Source: Sphaerochaeta globosa str. Buddy
GTDB lineage: Bacteria > Spirochaetota > Spirochaetia > Sphaerochaetales > Sphaerochaetaceae
DNA length: 64,000 nucleotides
Assembly: GCF_000190435.1 (NCBI RefSeq)
Contig: NC_015152.1
Location: forward strand, 2,610,458 to 2,674,457
Reading direction: 5' to 3'
Shown: one piece after another, positions 52,353-61,052 of the stretch
How the letters are laid out: every line of letters begins with the position of its first letter
Position numbering within the stretch: the first letter of the stretch is position 1
Made by a program: the position numbers and the translations under genes
The notes under the pieces: model-generated
Database searches by the model: none
Seen by the model: the letters and a program-made list of their open reading frames with translations, nothing else
Told to the model about the DNA's origin: nothing

Positions 52353-52979
52353 ATGTCGATACAAACAAGAAGAGAACGTGATGCACAAAAAATGAAGGAA
52401 GATATCCTTGCTGCTGCAAGAGAAATTTCCAACCAGGATGGGTTTGCAAGCATCTCGATAAGAAAGATTGCCCAAAAGATCGAGTATACACCGTCCATAA
52501 TCTATCATTATTTTTCCAACAAAGAGGAAATATTAGAACAACTGTTGGAAAGTGGTTATCTGAAATTGACTACATCCCTTGCTTCGTCAAAAAGGATCTC
52601 GGACAATCCAGAAGATACATTGCGTATTATGACCCGTACCTATATTGAAGAAGCACTAAAGATCCCTGAAGAGTTTGCAATTGTTCACTCAGATAGCTCC
52701 CCAAATGTGATAAAACACACTTCCTTCCTTTTTGAGGGAGCCTCAGAAAAAAGAAAGGCAATTCATATGATTAAGAAGTGTATCATCGACATGAATCCAC
52801 AAGAAGAATTGGAGGGGGGAAAAGTAGAATTAACCGCTCAGTCGATAGCGGCTGCAACAATGGGTCTGACACTAAAATTAATCGCTGAGAAAAACCTGGA
52901 AGAAGCACAGAAAAAGAAAATAATCGATTACTTTTCCGATGAAATGGTAGTCAGAATGGCAAAGTACCCGGGAAAATGA
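52353..52979 (+). CDS. TetR/AcrR-family transcriptional regulator
   Basis: A 208-residue repressor. N-terminal DNA-binding domain: MKEDILAAAREISNQDGFAS (about 13-32), ISIRKIAQKIEYTPSIIYHY (helix-turn-helix, about 33-52) and FSNKEEILEQLL. The C-terminal ligand domain is divergent (WHG-like region about 80-190) and its ligand is unknown. ATG follows AAGGAGCAACC. The next gene downstream is on the opposite strand and broken, so its target is not obvious; a former neighbour may have been lost with the IS insertion. Confidence 0.9.
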   Translation: MSIQTRRERDAQKMKEDILAAAREISNQDGFASISIRKIAQKIEYTPSIIYHYFSNKEEILEQLLESGYLKLTTSLASSKRISDNPEDTLRIMTRTYIEEALKIPEEFAIVHSDSSPNVIKHTSFLFEGASEKRKAIHMIKKCIIDMNPQEELEGGKVELTAQSIAAATMGLTLKLIAEKNLEEAQKKKIIDYFSDEMVVRMAKYPGK

Positions 52980-53156
52980 AAAGAAACAGCTCACCTAACA
53001 CTTTCTCCGGACTTGCTTCAGTATTCCAGCGATTACCTATCATACTTTCCCAAATACAAATTGCATACCAAGCAGCGCTAGGAATGTAATCATACCTAGT
53101 GTTGTGTTTTTGTATTTTCCCTTCTCAAAGAGGTGGAATTTCAGAATCATTCGGGT

Positions 53157-53810
53157 TCACCCAATCTTAATAGTAGGAAGTTTATGTAAAAATTGATTGT
53201 CTGCCAGTATCATGCATGAAGCAATCATCACAATCGTGGTATCTAGTACAATGCGGAGTATGACATCAATGGTATATCCAGAGAATAACAGAGGCATGAA
53301 AACAAGAAAAACCGACCAATTCATGCCAAATATCAAAAATGAAAATTCCCCTGCCCTGTGCTTCAGTGATTTCTCATTTCGATAATCACCTAGTAAAATG
53401 AAGGATGTCCCGATTGCAATTCCCATCAGCAGGGTCCATACGAATGTTCCCACGGACATGTCATGTAGTCCAGAAGTAATCAAACCTGTTGAATATGCAA
53501 GGTATCTTCCTGCCAAGAATAGTACAGCGAAGAGTGATATAACCTTATATTTAGGATGAGTAAAGCATGGTATTGCATAATTTTTCGAATCTTTTTTGGG
53601 GTTCACCAAGCTTAATAAGATACCCAAGAGAAATACAGGTATCGCATCACTAAGACCAATAATGCTCTCTTTGATGATAGGATTGCCAAACAAGGATACT
53701 CCCTCAAGCATTGCCAAGAACCAAAGTAGCGCAATTGCTGGCGGTATGATGTTTTTGAGGTAGCATGACAACAACTTTTTGAGGTTACACGGTAACCAGT
53801 CGTTTAGGTA
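53157..53810 (-). pseudogene. Membrane protein, C-terminal part, cut off by IS3-family insertion
   Basis: From the element's edge the frame reads YLNDWLPCNLKKLLSCYLKN, then five to six hydrophobic helices (for example PAIALLWFLAMLEGVSLFG, AIPVFLLGILLSLVNPK, TFVWTLLMGIAIGTSFILLG), about 217 residues. There is no start of its own; a TTG lies inside the IS. Joined to the fragment at 55445-55696 it gives one frame of about 301 residues. The family is not recognised. Confidence 0.65.
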
Positions 53811-55444
53811 TGGGGGTGCGGACAAAAAGTTGGACTTTTCTATGATACTAGACCAAGACTCCTGCGGTACTCAAGAGGGCTCCGCCCTCCCAAGGACATT
53901 TTGATTCGTTTCTCATTATACCAATAGATGTAATCATCAAGCAGTGCACAAAACTCTTCGATTGATACACCAAACCATGAGCGGGAATAGAACATCTCAT
54001 TCTTCAATCGGCCGAAAAAACCTTCGCATGCCGAATTGTCGGGTGAGCAGCCTTTCTTCGACATTGAACGAACCAACCCGGCATTATCCATTCTCTCAAT
54101 CCAGCCGGGCCAACGGTAATGACTCCCCCGATCGGTATGGACCAATGGGTGCTCACCGTCTTCCAGTGTTCCTACAGCCCCATCCAGCATCGAGTTCACC
54201 AGCTCCGCATTGGGGCTCGTACCACGGGTCCAGGAGGTGACGTAGCCGTCAAAACAATCAATCACCGGAGAAAGATATACTTTGCCGGCGGGAATGCTGA
54301 ATTCCGTGATGTCGCTCAGCCATTTCTCATTCGGATTCTCGGCATGGAAGTCACGCTTGATGATGTTCTCGACCTCAGGGCTGAGCTCACCCTTGTATGA
54401 GCTGTACTTCTTTCTCTTCACGGAAGGAACGACAAGGTTTTCCTCGTGCATAAGGCGAAGAACCACCTTCTCTGAAATGGTGCTTCCATTGGATGTCATG
54501 ACTGCATGCAGTCGGCGATAACCGTAACACTGCCGGTTCTCAGAGAACACATTCCTCAGGTCTTTCCTGACAAGCTCATGCTTATCTTTCTTCATGGCTT
54601 GGATTTGGTAGAAGTAACTGCTTTTCGCCATATGCAGGGAGGGCAGCAGCTGCCTTATGGTGTACCTGCCTGTAAGGGCATCGATAATCATGGCTTTCTC
54701 CCTGTTGGAGAGTGTATCGATACCGATGCCCTCATCTTTTTTTATTATTTCAGCCGCCTTTTCAAGAATATCCTTCTCCATCTGGAGCTTCTGTACCTGC
54801 TTCTGCAGCCTGTCCCGTTCTTCTTTCAAGTCGTTGCATTCAGCCCTCAGCTGAATCTCCTGTTCTGATGAAGCCTTCTCGGATTCTTTTTGGGATTTCC
54901 TTCTCATCTCGGGGTTGCTTACCTCCCCAAGCAATTGCCGTTTCCAATGCCAGACCGTTCTCCGGGATACTCCAATCTCTGATTGGATCTGTTTTGAAGT
55001 CTTTTCACCGGAAGCTACAGACACTACAGCGGCCATCTTTTGCTTGTCTGTGCATTTTACAACAGGCTGTTCCCTTTTCAAAGGTTGAAAATCGCAAGAA
55101 GAGTCTTGGCTGACCCATTTCCCAAGAAGTTGGCGGCAAGGATATCCGAGAGCCTTGACCGTACGGGCGAATCCTCTCCCGTGCTCCTGGTAGTATTTGA
55201 CAGCAACCGCTTTTTGCTCTGCTGTGTATCCTGATTGCATTCGAGACTTCTTGCGCAGGTCTCCATTCTCAAGGTATTCCCGATACCATAGCGTAAGCAT
55301 CCTGGTGGTTGGATACCCAAGTTCCCTTACGACAGCAGAAGCACTTTTGTCAAACTTTATGTAAAGTTCAACGGCTTTCTTCCTCTCTTCGTATGAATAC
55401 ATTCCCTTCTCCTTAAAGAGTCCAAGAAAATGTCTTCACCCCCA
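53811..55444 (-). mobile_element. IS3-family insertion sequence (about 1634 bp)
   Basis: One transposase gene between inverted ends. Left tgggggtgcggacaaaaagt and right (reverse complement) tgggggtgaagacattttct share tgggggtg exactly and then tggac further in. Ends begin TG and finish CA as usual in IS3 elements. No target duplication is visible (cgt on one side, tac on the other), so the flanks may have been altered since insertion. It splits a membrane-protein gene. Confidence 0.8.
53840..55402 (-). CDS. IS3-family transposase, single fused reading frame
   Basis: A 520-residue transposase. N-terminal 160 residues hold three helix-turn-helix-like repeats (AVELYIKFDKSASAVVRELG, YTAEQKAVAVKYYQEHGRGF, SKQIQSEIGVSRRTVWHWKR), then a coiled coil (ECNDLKEERDRLQKQVQKLQ). 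The rve integrase domain has Asp in WLSDITEFSI, Asp in LVHTDRGSHY and Glu in ACEGFFGRLKNEMF, the full DDE triad. Most IS3 elements make this protein by a -1 frameshift between OrfA and OrfB; here both are already fused. All catalytic residues are intact, so it may be active. Confidence 0.93.
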   Translation of the reverse strand: MYSYEERKKAVELYIKFDKSASAVVRELGYPTTRMLTLWYREYLENGDLRKKSRMQSGYTAEQKAVAVKYYQEHGRGFARTVKALGYPCRQLLGKWVSQDSSCDFQPLKREQPVVKCTDKQKMAAVVSVASGEKTSKQIQSEIGVSRRTVWHWKRQLLGEVSNPEMRRKSQKESEKASSEQEIQLRAECNDLKEERDRLQKQVQKLQMEKDILEKAAEIIKKDEGIGIDTLSNREKAMIIDALTGRYTIRQLLPSLHMAKSSYFYQIQAMKKDKHELVRKDLRNVFSENRQCYGYRRLHAVMTSNGSTISEKVVLRLMHEENLVVPSVKRKKYSSYKGELSPEVENIIKRDFHAENPNEKWLSDITEFSIPAGKVYLSPVIDCFDGYVTSWTRGTSPNAELVNSMLDGAVGTLEDGEHPLVHTDRGSHYRWPGWIERMDNAGLVRSMSKKGCSPDNSACEGFFGRLKNEMFYSRSWFGVSIEEFCALLDDYIYWYNEKRIKMSLGGRSPLEYRRSLGLVS

Positions 55445-55696
55445 ACGCAAACCTTTCCTCACACCTTTCCCAGGTATCGCATCCCTGATACGCCAATAGA
55501 CAAAAGCTGCAACTGAAAATGCTAATAAAGCCCATAGAGAAGCTGTGGCTTCTATTCCGATGCTAGCTACTACGAAGCTAAAGTCGGGATTATCAGGCAT
55601 TGTGCTATATGCGCTTGTCAACATATGCAGAAAGATATCAAGCAACACACAAAAAACCACTATTGAAATAATCTGTATCTTTACACCCGTTTTCAT
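55445..55696 (-). pseudogene. Membrane protein, N-terminal part, cut off by IS3-family insertion
   Basis: ATG 55696 follows AAAGGAGAGG and opens MKTGVKIQIISIVVFCVLLD, with three hydrophobic helices through VAAFVYWRIRDAIPG; the gene reaches the IS edge at 55444 after about 84 residues (GVRKGLR). The frame continues without shift into 53157-53810 if the element is removed. Confidence 0.65.
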
Positions 55697-55787
55697 GATG
55701 ATCCTCTCCTTTTGCTTAGTATTTTCTTATACTTTATGGATTCAAAAAGAATAGACCAGCTCCATACAAGATAACTGGCCATAGAAA

Positions 55788-56363
55788 CTAATCCAATTGC
55801 ACCCTAAAGCCTATTGAGCTGAATTTTGACGATAGCGCATTTCTTTCTATATTCATCACGTGCTTATGGGGAGCAAAGCGATACCCCGATAGGAGGTTAA
55901 TCTTGAATGAATCACCGAAATCAACTTCAAAACCTGTTGCAATGCTACTATAAAAATACCAGAAGAAATTTGGTTGAGTCTCTGGTGATTCAAAACTGGT
56001 AATCATCATCTGTCCGACACCAGTTTGTATCATCGGATTAAAGAAGGCATCTTTGAATAATGTGAGACTAGTTTTTATTCCCGTCATAAAGACAGAGGTG
56101 CCTACAGTTTCTGCGTTATTCACATCCAAAGAATTGAGAAAATTCTCAGAAAGCGGTTGGGCTATGAGGAACAGTTCAATTGCTCCCCTTGAGCCGAGAG
56201 ATGTCCCAAAGGAGAGCTCATACAATGAAAGTTTTTCCTCCTCGATTTTTGCTCTTCCTTTGTTGATTCCAAGATACGGCTCCCACGTTACTACAGCTCC
56301 AATACTTGAGAGGGACAGAAGAATGAGACTAAGACAAATAAGATTTTTTAATGCGGTCCTCAT
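55788..56363 (-). CDS. Secreted protein, probable small outer-membrane beta-barrel
   Basis: A 191-residue protein with signal peptide MRTALKNLICLSLILLSLSS ending IGAVV. The mature part alternates polar and hydrophobic residues (LYELSFGTSLGSRGAIELFL, NPMIQTGVGQMMITSF, YSSIATGFEVDFGDSFKINL, LSGYRFAPH) and ends FSSIGFRVQLD, as expected of an eight- to ten-stranded barrel. No named family is recognised. It is transcribed alone or with the broken membrane-protein gene downstream. Confidence 0.65.
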   Translation of the reverse strand: MRTALKNLICLSLILLSLSSIGAVVTWEPYLGINKGRAKIEEEKLSLYELSFGTSLGSRGAIELFLIAQPLSENFLNSLDVNNAETVGTSVFMTGIKTSLTLFKDAFFNPMIQTGVGQMMITSFESPETQPNFFWYFYSSIATGFEVDFGDSFKINLLSGYRFAPHKHVMNIERNALSSKFSSIGFRVQLD

Positions 56364-56575
56364 ATCATTTCCTACAGGTAATTAAAATTGAGATGACTAT
56401 TCATCTTTTTACTTTGTTGAAAAATGATCGATATTTTTTCATGCTTTTCAATCATTTTCCACGTTTTGCATGGTTCAATCCTTGGATACTGGAACTCTGC
56501 CAGCATTACAACGATTCCTGATGATTCATATGAATCCGAAGCTAATCAAGTTCTTCTATAAAATAATGCTACCGT

Positions 56576-56827
56576 TTACATGGTGTGTTCCTCGTTACTC
56601 GATTTGGCGATAGTGGTGATTCCAAATGTTACGACCCAAAATTGCATGAGATAGTCTTTAATTCGGGCACCGAGACAGTGCAATAGAGACGGCTTTTCGT
56701 GAGATTTCATAATCTCATACTTGAGATAATCTTCATCAACTCCTTCAATTTCACTGAAGGAAGTTAAGCGATATCCATCCATTAATCGTTCACGATGACG
56801 TGAATGATCAAATCTTGACATATACAA
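56576..56827 (-). CDS. Hypothetical protein, 83 residues
   Basis: TTG 56827 stands 8 nt after AAAAGGAG; an ATG two codons on gives MSRFDHSRHRERLMDGYRLT. The text continues EIEGVDEDYLKYEIMKSHEK and ends with a hydrophobic stretch YLMQFWVVTFGITTIA. The HRERL...DYLKYEIM portion faintly recalls the N-terminus of RadC-type proteins, but it is too weak to name. It may be a real small protein or part of the degraded block to its right. Confidence 0.35.
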   Translation of the reverse strand: MYMSRFDHSRHRERLMDGYRLTSFSEIEGVDEDYLKYEIMKSHEKPSLLHCLGARIKDYLMQFWVVTFGITTIAKSSNEEHTM

Positions 56828-57262
56828 TTTGATTTCTCCTTTTCATTGAAGACGCATTTGCCACCCAGGCGATTTACATGCATGATTTTATGAATTCTGG
56901 TAGCGCGAGCCATCCAAGAAGCTAATTTGATCTTTTTCATTACTCTGGTTTCCCACGATGTATGAAAACGTTGCGGTATCAAATTCATAATCAAGGTAGG
57001 GGTATCCACTACCTGCTTAAGAGAACAGTTTGATCCCAAAGGTTTCAATAGTTTGATACATGCTGCTTGTTGTAACAATATTGTGTCTTGATTGGGGGAT
57101 TGTCCCCAATCTTATTAATAGATTTGCTTCTTAAAACTTCCTCAAATACCCCCGCTTCATCACGCAATCCAATAGTGGAAACCTTTTTTATCGAGACGCA
57201 TAATATTTCCCTTATCACTGCCGGCAATAGTCTTACATCTCTTTATAAGAACGTCGTTTTAT
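56828..57262. other. Degraded sequence downstream of a TetR-like operator
   Basis: Minus-strand frames at 57045-57227 and 56782-57078 overlap and could be parts of one gene broken by frameshifts (for example GLRDEAGVFEEVLRSK, then IMNLIPQRFHTSWETRVMKK). Neither has a good start or a recognisable family. A strong promoter with dyad lies just upstream at 57263-57306. Confidence 0.35.
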
Positions 57263-57306
57263 AATAGAACACTGTTCTATTTATTACCATCTTCTTACTT
57301 TGTCAA
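57263..57306 (-). promoter_or_regulatory. Promoter with 19-bp perfect palindromic operator
   Basis: aatagaaca-c-tgttctatt (57263-57281) is a perfect 19-bp palindrome around a central C, the size of TetR-family operators. On the minus strand TTGACA (57306-57301), a 17-bp spacer and TAAATA (57283-57278) form a promoter whose -10 overlaps the palindrome. It faces only degraded sequence. Confidence 0.6.
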
Positions 57307-57737
57307 TACCCCTGCCTAACAATCCCAAGAATTTTGAAAATATTTTCCTATTATGATTCAATGTTTATAAAATATTTCATGATGCTAAGTTATTTCCTTC
57401 TCTACCACTCAGAATATTGCCCTCACCTCTTTCCTTACACCTAATATCCATAACGAACTTTCGTTGTGGTAGCGTTGAAAAGGGATGAAACTTGAAGGAA
57501 GTCGATAGGGATCGACCGTTATGTAAAGTAATGTCGTATGGCACAGTACCCACTGCAAAAAGGTTTTAGGAATACACAAATCCAGACTAGTAACCAATGA
57601 GCTTTAAACCAAGGAAGCTGCGTATTGGTGTGAGAGAATGCTCATATTTATACTTAGTGCCTAGGATCTGTACCATAGGATTTACCACTTCCTGAGTGAT
57701 AGTTGATTTCTACCATTAAAATGAGTCTACATTACAG
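57307..57737. other. Gene-free stretch
   Basis: About 430 bp, A+T-rich, beyond the 3' end of the sucrose-phosphorylase gene. I see no credible gene or strong hairpin. Confidence 0.4.
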
Positions 57738-59189
57738 TCACAGCTCTTTCTCAACACCCTGTTCTGTATAGACAATTGAACATTCGAACGTCGAGAAATC
57801 AACATACAATATTGCATACTCTGAACCATTTCTCCAACAGAGATCTAGTTCAGATACACCAGATGGGAGCACTTCAAAATCACCGTTGAAGGCAGGATGC
57901 GTGTTCCGAAAGGCCATCAGGCGCATCAGTTTCTGCACAATCGGTCGCTTCATGTTCTCTTTCACATCCAGCAAAGAATAATACGACCGGTTCACATCAC
58001 GATTCTGTTGTGTCTGGTTGTAGAGCTCAAAATCATTCTCCCCAGCAAGAAGCCCGACATAATACACTTGAGGAATACCAGGGGCGAAAAATTGAATAGC
58101 GCGGGCAATATAATACTGCCAGTCATCCGCACCGCAGGCAGAATAATAGGTACAGTTGATCTGATACGTATCGAACGCATCTAAATCAATCTTTATTCCT
58201 GAATGTGCATACATTGCATATACATCGGGATTCATCTCGAAACACCGCCTGCGGGTGGCAAGCAACTCCTCATCCGGCATGAGATATCGAGCATCCACCA
58301 CCCCGATCCCATCGTGGGTATCCAATGTCGTGAATTGCTTTCTCGGGCAAATCCTCAACCAGTTCTTCAGATATCGGCTTTTACCGAAATAGAGCGCATT
58401 CAGAACAAGCATCGGGAGTTGGAAATCGTATACATAGTAGCCATTCTCCTCGACTTTCTGTTGCAAGAAATAATTCTCATGGATTTCAGGAAGCACAACG
58501 GAATTTGAACCTTTCAATACATCAGCACACTGCTGTAGCAATTCCCAAATTTCCGGCTCTGCAAAAAAGCAACTAGTACCCTCCCTCTTTGCCGCATAGG
58601 CAACCGCATCGAGGCGAATCAAGGTACCGCCATGGGAAGCAAGAAATGAAATAGTGTCCGCATGAAATTGCTTGGCAACTCGTGAATTTTGATTGATGTC
58701 TACCTGGTAGTCGCTGAACGTCGTCCACAACTTCTCTTGTGACCCATCGTTGAACTGAACAGTAATCCAGGGAATCTGTTTCCGGCGGTACATCCTTTCC
58801 AGATCTTGTTTTGTCGGCTCCCCATTCGACCAAAAGTCTTTATATCGGATAAAGAAATCGCGATACAGCGAGGCGTCTTTCTTCTCAACAAAATCCTTGA
58901 ATGCATCACTTTCCGATGACAGATGATTAATCATATAGTCGTACATCAGGTAATACTGCTCGCCCAGTGCCATGATATCGTCCCAATCGCCGAACCGTGG
59001 ATCCACTTCTGTATAGGTGGTCGGAGAGAATCCTCGATCAGCGGTAGAAGGGAAAAACGGAAGGATATGAAGTCCTCCGAACAACCCTTTGAAATCGGTA
59101 TCCAGAACCATTCTCAAGTCCTTCAGGCCCTGGCCAAAACAATCAGGATACGTAATCAACATGATTCGATTTGTGATTTTTTGTGACAT
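57738..59189 (-). CDS. Sucrose phosphorylase-type glycoside hydrolase family 13 (GH13_18) enzyme
   Basis: A 483-residue cytoplasmic enzyme expected to split sucrose with phosphate into glucose-1-phosphate and fructose, saving ATP. Catalytic residues by alignment with Bifidobacterium sucrose phosphorylase: nucleophile Asp194 (TLIRLDAVAYAAKREGTS), acid/base Glu235 (VVLPEIHENY) and Asp293 (TTLDTHDGIGVVD). The acceptor loop reads DAFDTYQINCTYYSA, keeping the Asp and Gln (340, 343) of the fructose site. GH13_18 also includes glucosylglycerol, glucosylglycerate and sucrose-6'-phosphate phosphorylases, so the substrate is likely but not certain. Last gene of the operon, 11 nt after the LacI gene. 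Confidence 0.9.
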   Translation of the reverse strand: MSQKITNRIMLITYPDCFGQGLKDLRMVLDTDFKGLFGGLHILPFFPSTADRGFSPTTYTEVDPRFGDWDDIMALGEQYYLMYDYMINHLSSESDAFKDFVEKKDASLYRDFFIRYKDFWSNGEPTKQDLERMYRRKQIPWITVQFNDGSQEKLWTTFSDYQVDINQNSRVAKQFHADTISFLASHGGTLIRLDAVAYAAKREGTSCFFAEPEIWELLQQCADVLKGSNSVVLPEIHENYFLQQKVEENGYYVYDFQLPMLVLNALYFGKSRYLKNWLRICPRKQFTTLDTHDGIGVVDARYLMPDEELLATRRRCFEMNPDVYAMYAHSGIKIDLDAFDTYQINCTYYSACGADDWQYYIARAIQFFAPGIPQVYYVGLLAGENDFELYNQTQQNRDVNRSYYSLLDVKENMKRPIVQKLMRLMAFRNTHPAFNGDFEVLPSGVSELDLCWRNGSEYAILYVDFSTFECSIVYTEQGVEKEL

Positions 59190-59200
59190 TCAAATTATTC

Positions 59201-60175
59201 CTATGTTGTTCCACGAACAATCAATTCAACAGGAACTTGCTGTTTCATTGGAACATCGACTCCATTAATCAGATTCAAGACAGTCTCAACTGCAAGAGTC
59301 GCCAACTTTTGATAGTTCTGATGTATCGTTGTGAGCGGAGGATATATCATTGCGCTGATGGGTATGTCATCATACCCCACAATTTTTATATCTTGCGGTA
59401 CACGATAGCCCAGAGAGAGCGCAGTCGACAAACACATACTTGCAAGAATATCGTTGCTGGCAAAAATGCCATCGAAGTCGGCGTTCTCATAAAAAACATT
59501 TCCAACAATTCCTGCATAGTCGTTCTCAACCTGATCCACCAAAGAAGTCTCATACAGCTTGCATTGGATACCAGACTGTTCACATTCCTTGACAAAGGCA
59601 TATGTCCGTGCGTTCGATGACCGCTGGGGAAGCATTTCACCACTGATATGAATGATTTTCTTACAACCGCGGGAGATGAGGTGACGGGTTGCAAAAATAC
59701 CACCCTGCTCATCGTTGGACGATACGGAGTGAGAACCTTCATTGATGCTGCCTATTGTCACAGTCGGAGTCTTCGACCTACCAATGAAGTCGGCAGTCCC
59801 CCCGATGAATGTGGTAATAATCCCAGAAACCATACTTCCTGAAAGACGATTGTATGCTGCATAATAATCATCCAAGTTTTTGGGAGCAGAGGAAATCATA
59901 ACATTCCAACCATGACTTTTTGCACACTTCTCGACTTCATGAGCCAATTTCGCCCAGAAGGGCATGCTCAGATCAGGAAGGAGGAAACCAATACAATCGT
60001 TATGACCTTTCGCCAATGACCTGGCGATTGTATTCGGGCTATAGCGCAATTTGGACATTGCGTCCAATACTTTTTTTTCAGTATCGGCGTTGATTCGGGA
60101 ACTACCATTGATTACTCTGGATACCGTTGCTGTTGATACATTGGCTTCTTTTGCTACATCGTTGATTGTCGACAC
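59201..60175 (-). CDS. LacI-family transcriptional regulator of the sucrose operon
   Basis: A 324-residue repressor beginning with GTG at 60175, with GAGGAA 8-9 nt before it. DNA-binding domain: STINDVAKEANVSTATVSRV, INGSSRINADTEKKVLDAMS, LRYSPNTIARSLA. The sugar-binding core has IGFLLPDLSMPFWAKLAHEV (about 62-81), GCKKIIHISGEMLPQRSSNA and FDGIFASNDILASMCLSTAL, ending PVELIVRGTT. It lies inside the operon between permease and phosphorylase genes and so represses its own synthesis. Its likely operator is the LacI-type dyad at 63391-63404 over the operon promoter. Confidence 0.92.
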   Translation of the reverse strand: MSTINDVAKEANVSTATVSRVINGSSRINADTEKKVLDAMSKLRYSPNTIARSLAKGHNDCIGFLLPDLSMPFWAKLAHEVEKCAKSHGWNVMISSAPKNLDDYYAAYNRLSGSMVSGIITTFIGGTADFIGRSKTPTVTIGSINEGSHSVSSNDEQGGIFATRHLISRGCKKIIHISGEMLPQRSSNARTYAFVKECEQSGIQCKLYETSLVDQVENDYAGIVGNVFYENADFDGIFASNDILASMCLSTALSLGYRVPQDIKIVGYDDIPISAMIYPPLTTIHQNYQKLATLAVETVLNLINGVDVPMKQQVPVELIVRGTT

Positions 60176-60192
60176 TTTTTCATTCCTCGTGA

Positions 60193-61050
60193 TTAAAATT
60201 TTACAGCACCAGAGACAACACCGCTAATTATATTACGTTGCAACAGAATATAGAGAATAATAATAGGAAGCATGGAAAGTACTAGTCCAGCCATAATATT
60301 CCCATAATCATTGGAAAAAGTGCCATAAAATGTCCGGATTGCCAAGGGTAGCGTATACAAACGTCGTTGTCCAAGCACCAAGGAAGGAAGCAGGAAATCA
60401 TTCCAGAATCCCATGGACTCGAGAATCACCAACGTCGACAAAATCGGTTTCAGCAAAGGAAACACGATACGGAAAAAAATACCATGTGCGCTGCAGCCAT
60501 CTATCGTCGCAGCTTCCTCAACTGCGATTGGAACGCTTGATTTTATGAATCCATGGCACATGAAGATGCACATCGCAACGCCAAACCCAAAGTTCATCAA
60601 AATCAAAGTAGCTCGGGAATTTAATACATGCAGTGTGCCGCCATAGATGGTAATCAAGGGAATCATCACTACCTGAAAAGGAACCGCCATTGAGGCAAGC
60701 ATCAAAGAGAAAGTCAGCTTGCACACTTTCCAGGTACTGTGTCGAACAAGAAAATATGCCGCCATCGACGAGAAAACAACCAGAATCATAACGCTGAACA
60801 CCGTAATGACGATGCTGTTTGCAAACGACCTGAAGAAATCCATCTTTTCGATGGCATTCGAATAGTTTATGAACTGCAAGCCATTGTCATCGATAAGTTG
60901 CAAGGGAAACTTGACAATACTCACTTTGCGCTTCAAGGAGTTGACCAACACCAGGGCAAACGGAAGCAGGTAGATGAAACACAGAACAAATCCAAAAAGG
61001 GTCTTGATCCCGAAGCTCTGTTTTGTGGAATTTCTTTTCTCAGAGGCCAT
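60193..61050 (-). CDS. Sugar ABC transporter permease (MalG-like)
   Basis: A 285-residue permease. ATG 61050 follows CAGGAG; it begins 2 nt after the other permease stop. The first helix is TLFGFVLCFIYLLPFALVLV. The EAA loop reads IAVEEAATIDGCSAHGIFFR (about 174-193), with VFPLLKPILSTLVIL after it. The C-terminus LLQRNIISGVVSGAVKF matches the conserved Q-R-x-I-x-G-x-x-x-GAVK ending. It partners with 61053-61937; a shared MsmK-like ATPase must be encoded elsewhere. Confidence 0.92.
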   Translation of the reverse strand: MASEKRNSTKQSFGIKTLFGFVLCFIYLLPFALVLVNSLKRKVSIVKFPLQLIDDNGLQFINYSNAIEKMDFFRSFANSIVITVFSVMILVVFSSMAAYFLVRHSTWKVCKLTFSLMLASMAVPFQVVMIPLITIYGGTLHVLNSRATLILMNFGFGVAMCIFMCHGFIKSSVPIAVEEAATIDGCSAHGIFFRIVFPLLKPILSTLVILESMGFWNDFLLPSLVLGQRRLYTLPLAIRTFYGTFSNDYGNIMAGLVLSMLPIIILYILLQRNIISGVVSGAVKF

Positions 61051-61052
61051 CT

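Noticed and set aside
53808-55447. Target-site duplication for the IS3-family element
   Set aside because: The bases next to the two ends (cgt and tac on the minus strand) do not match at 3, 4 or 5 bp.
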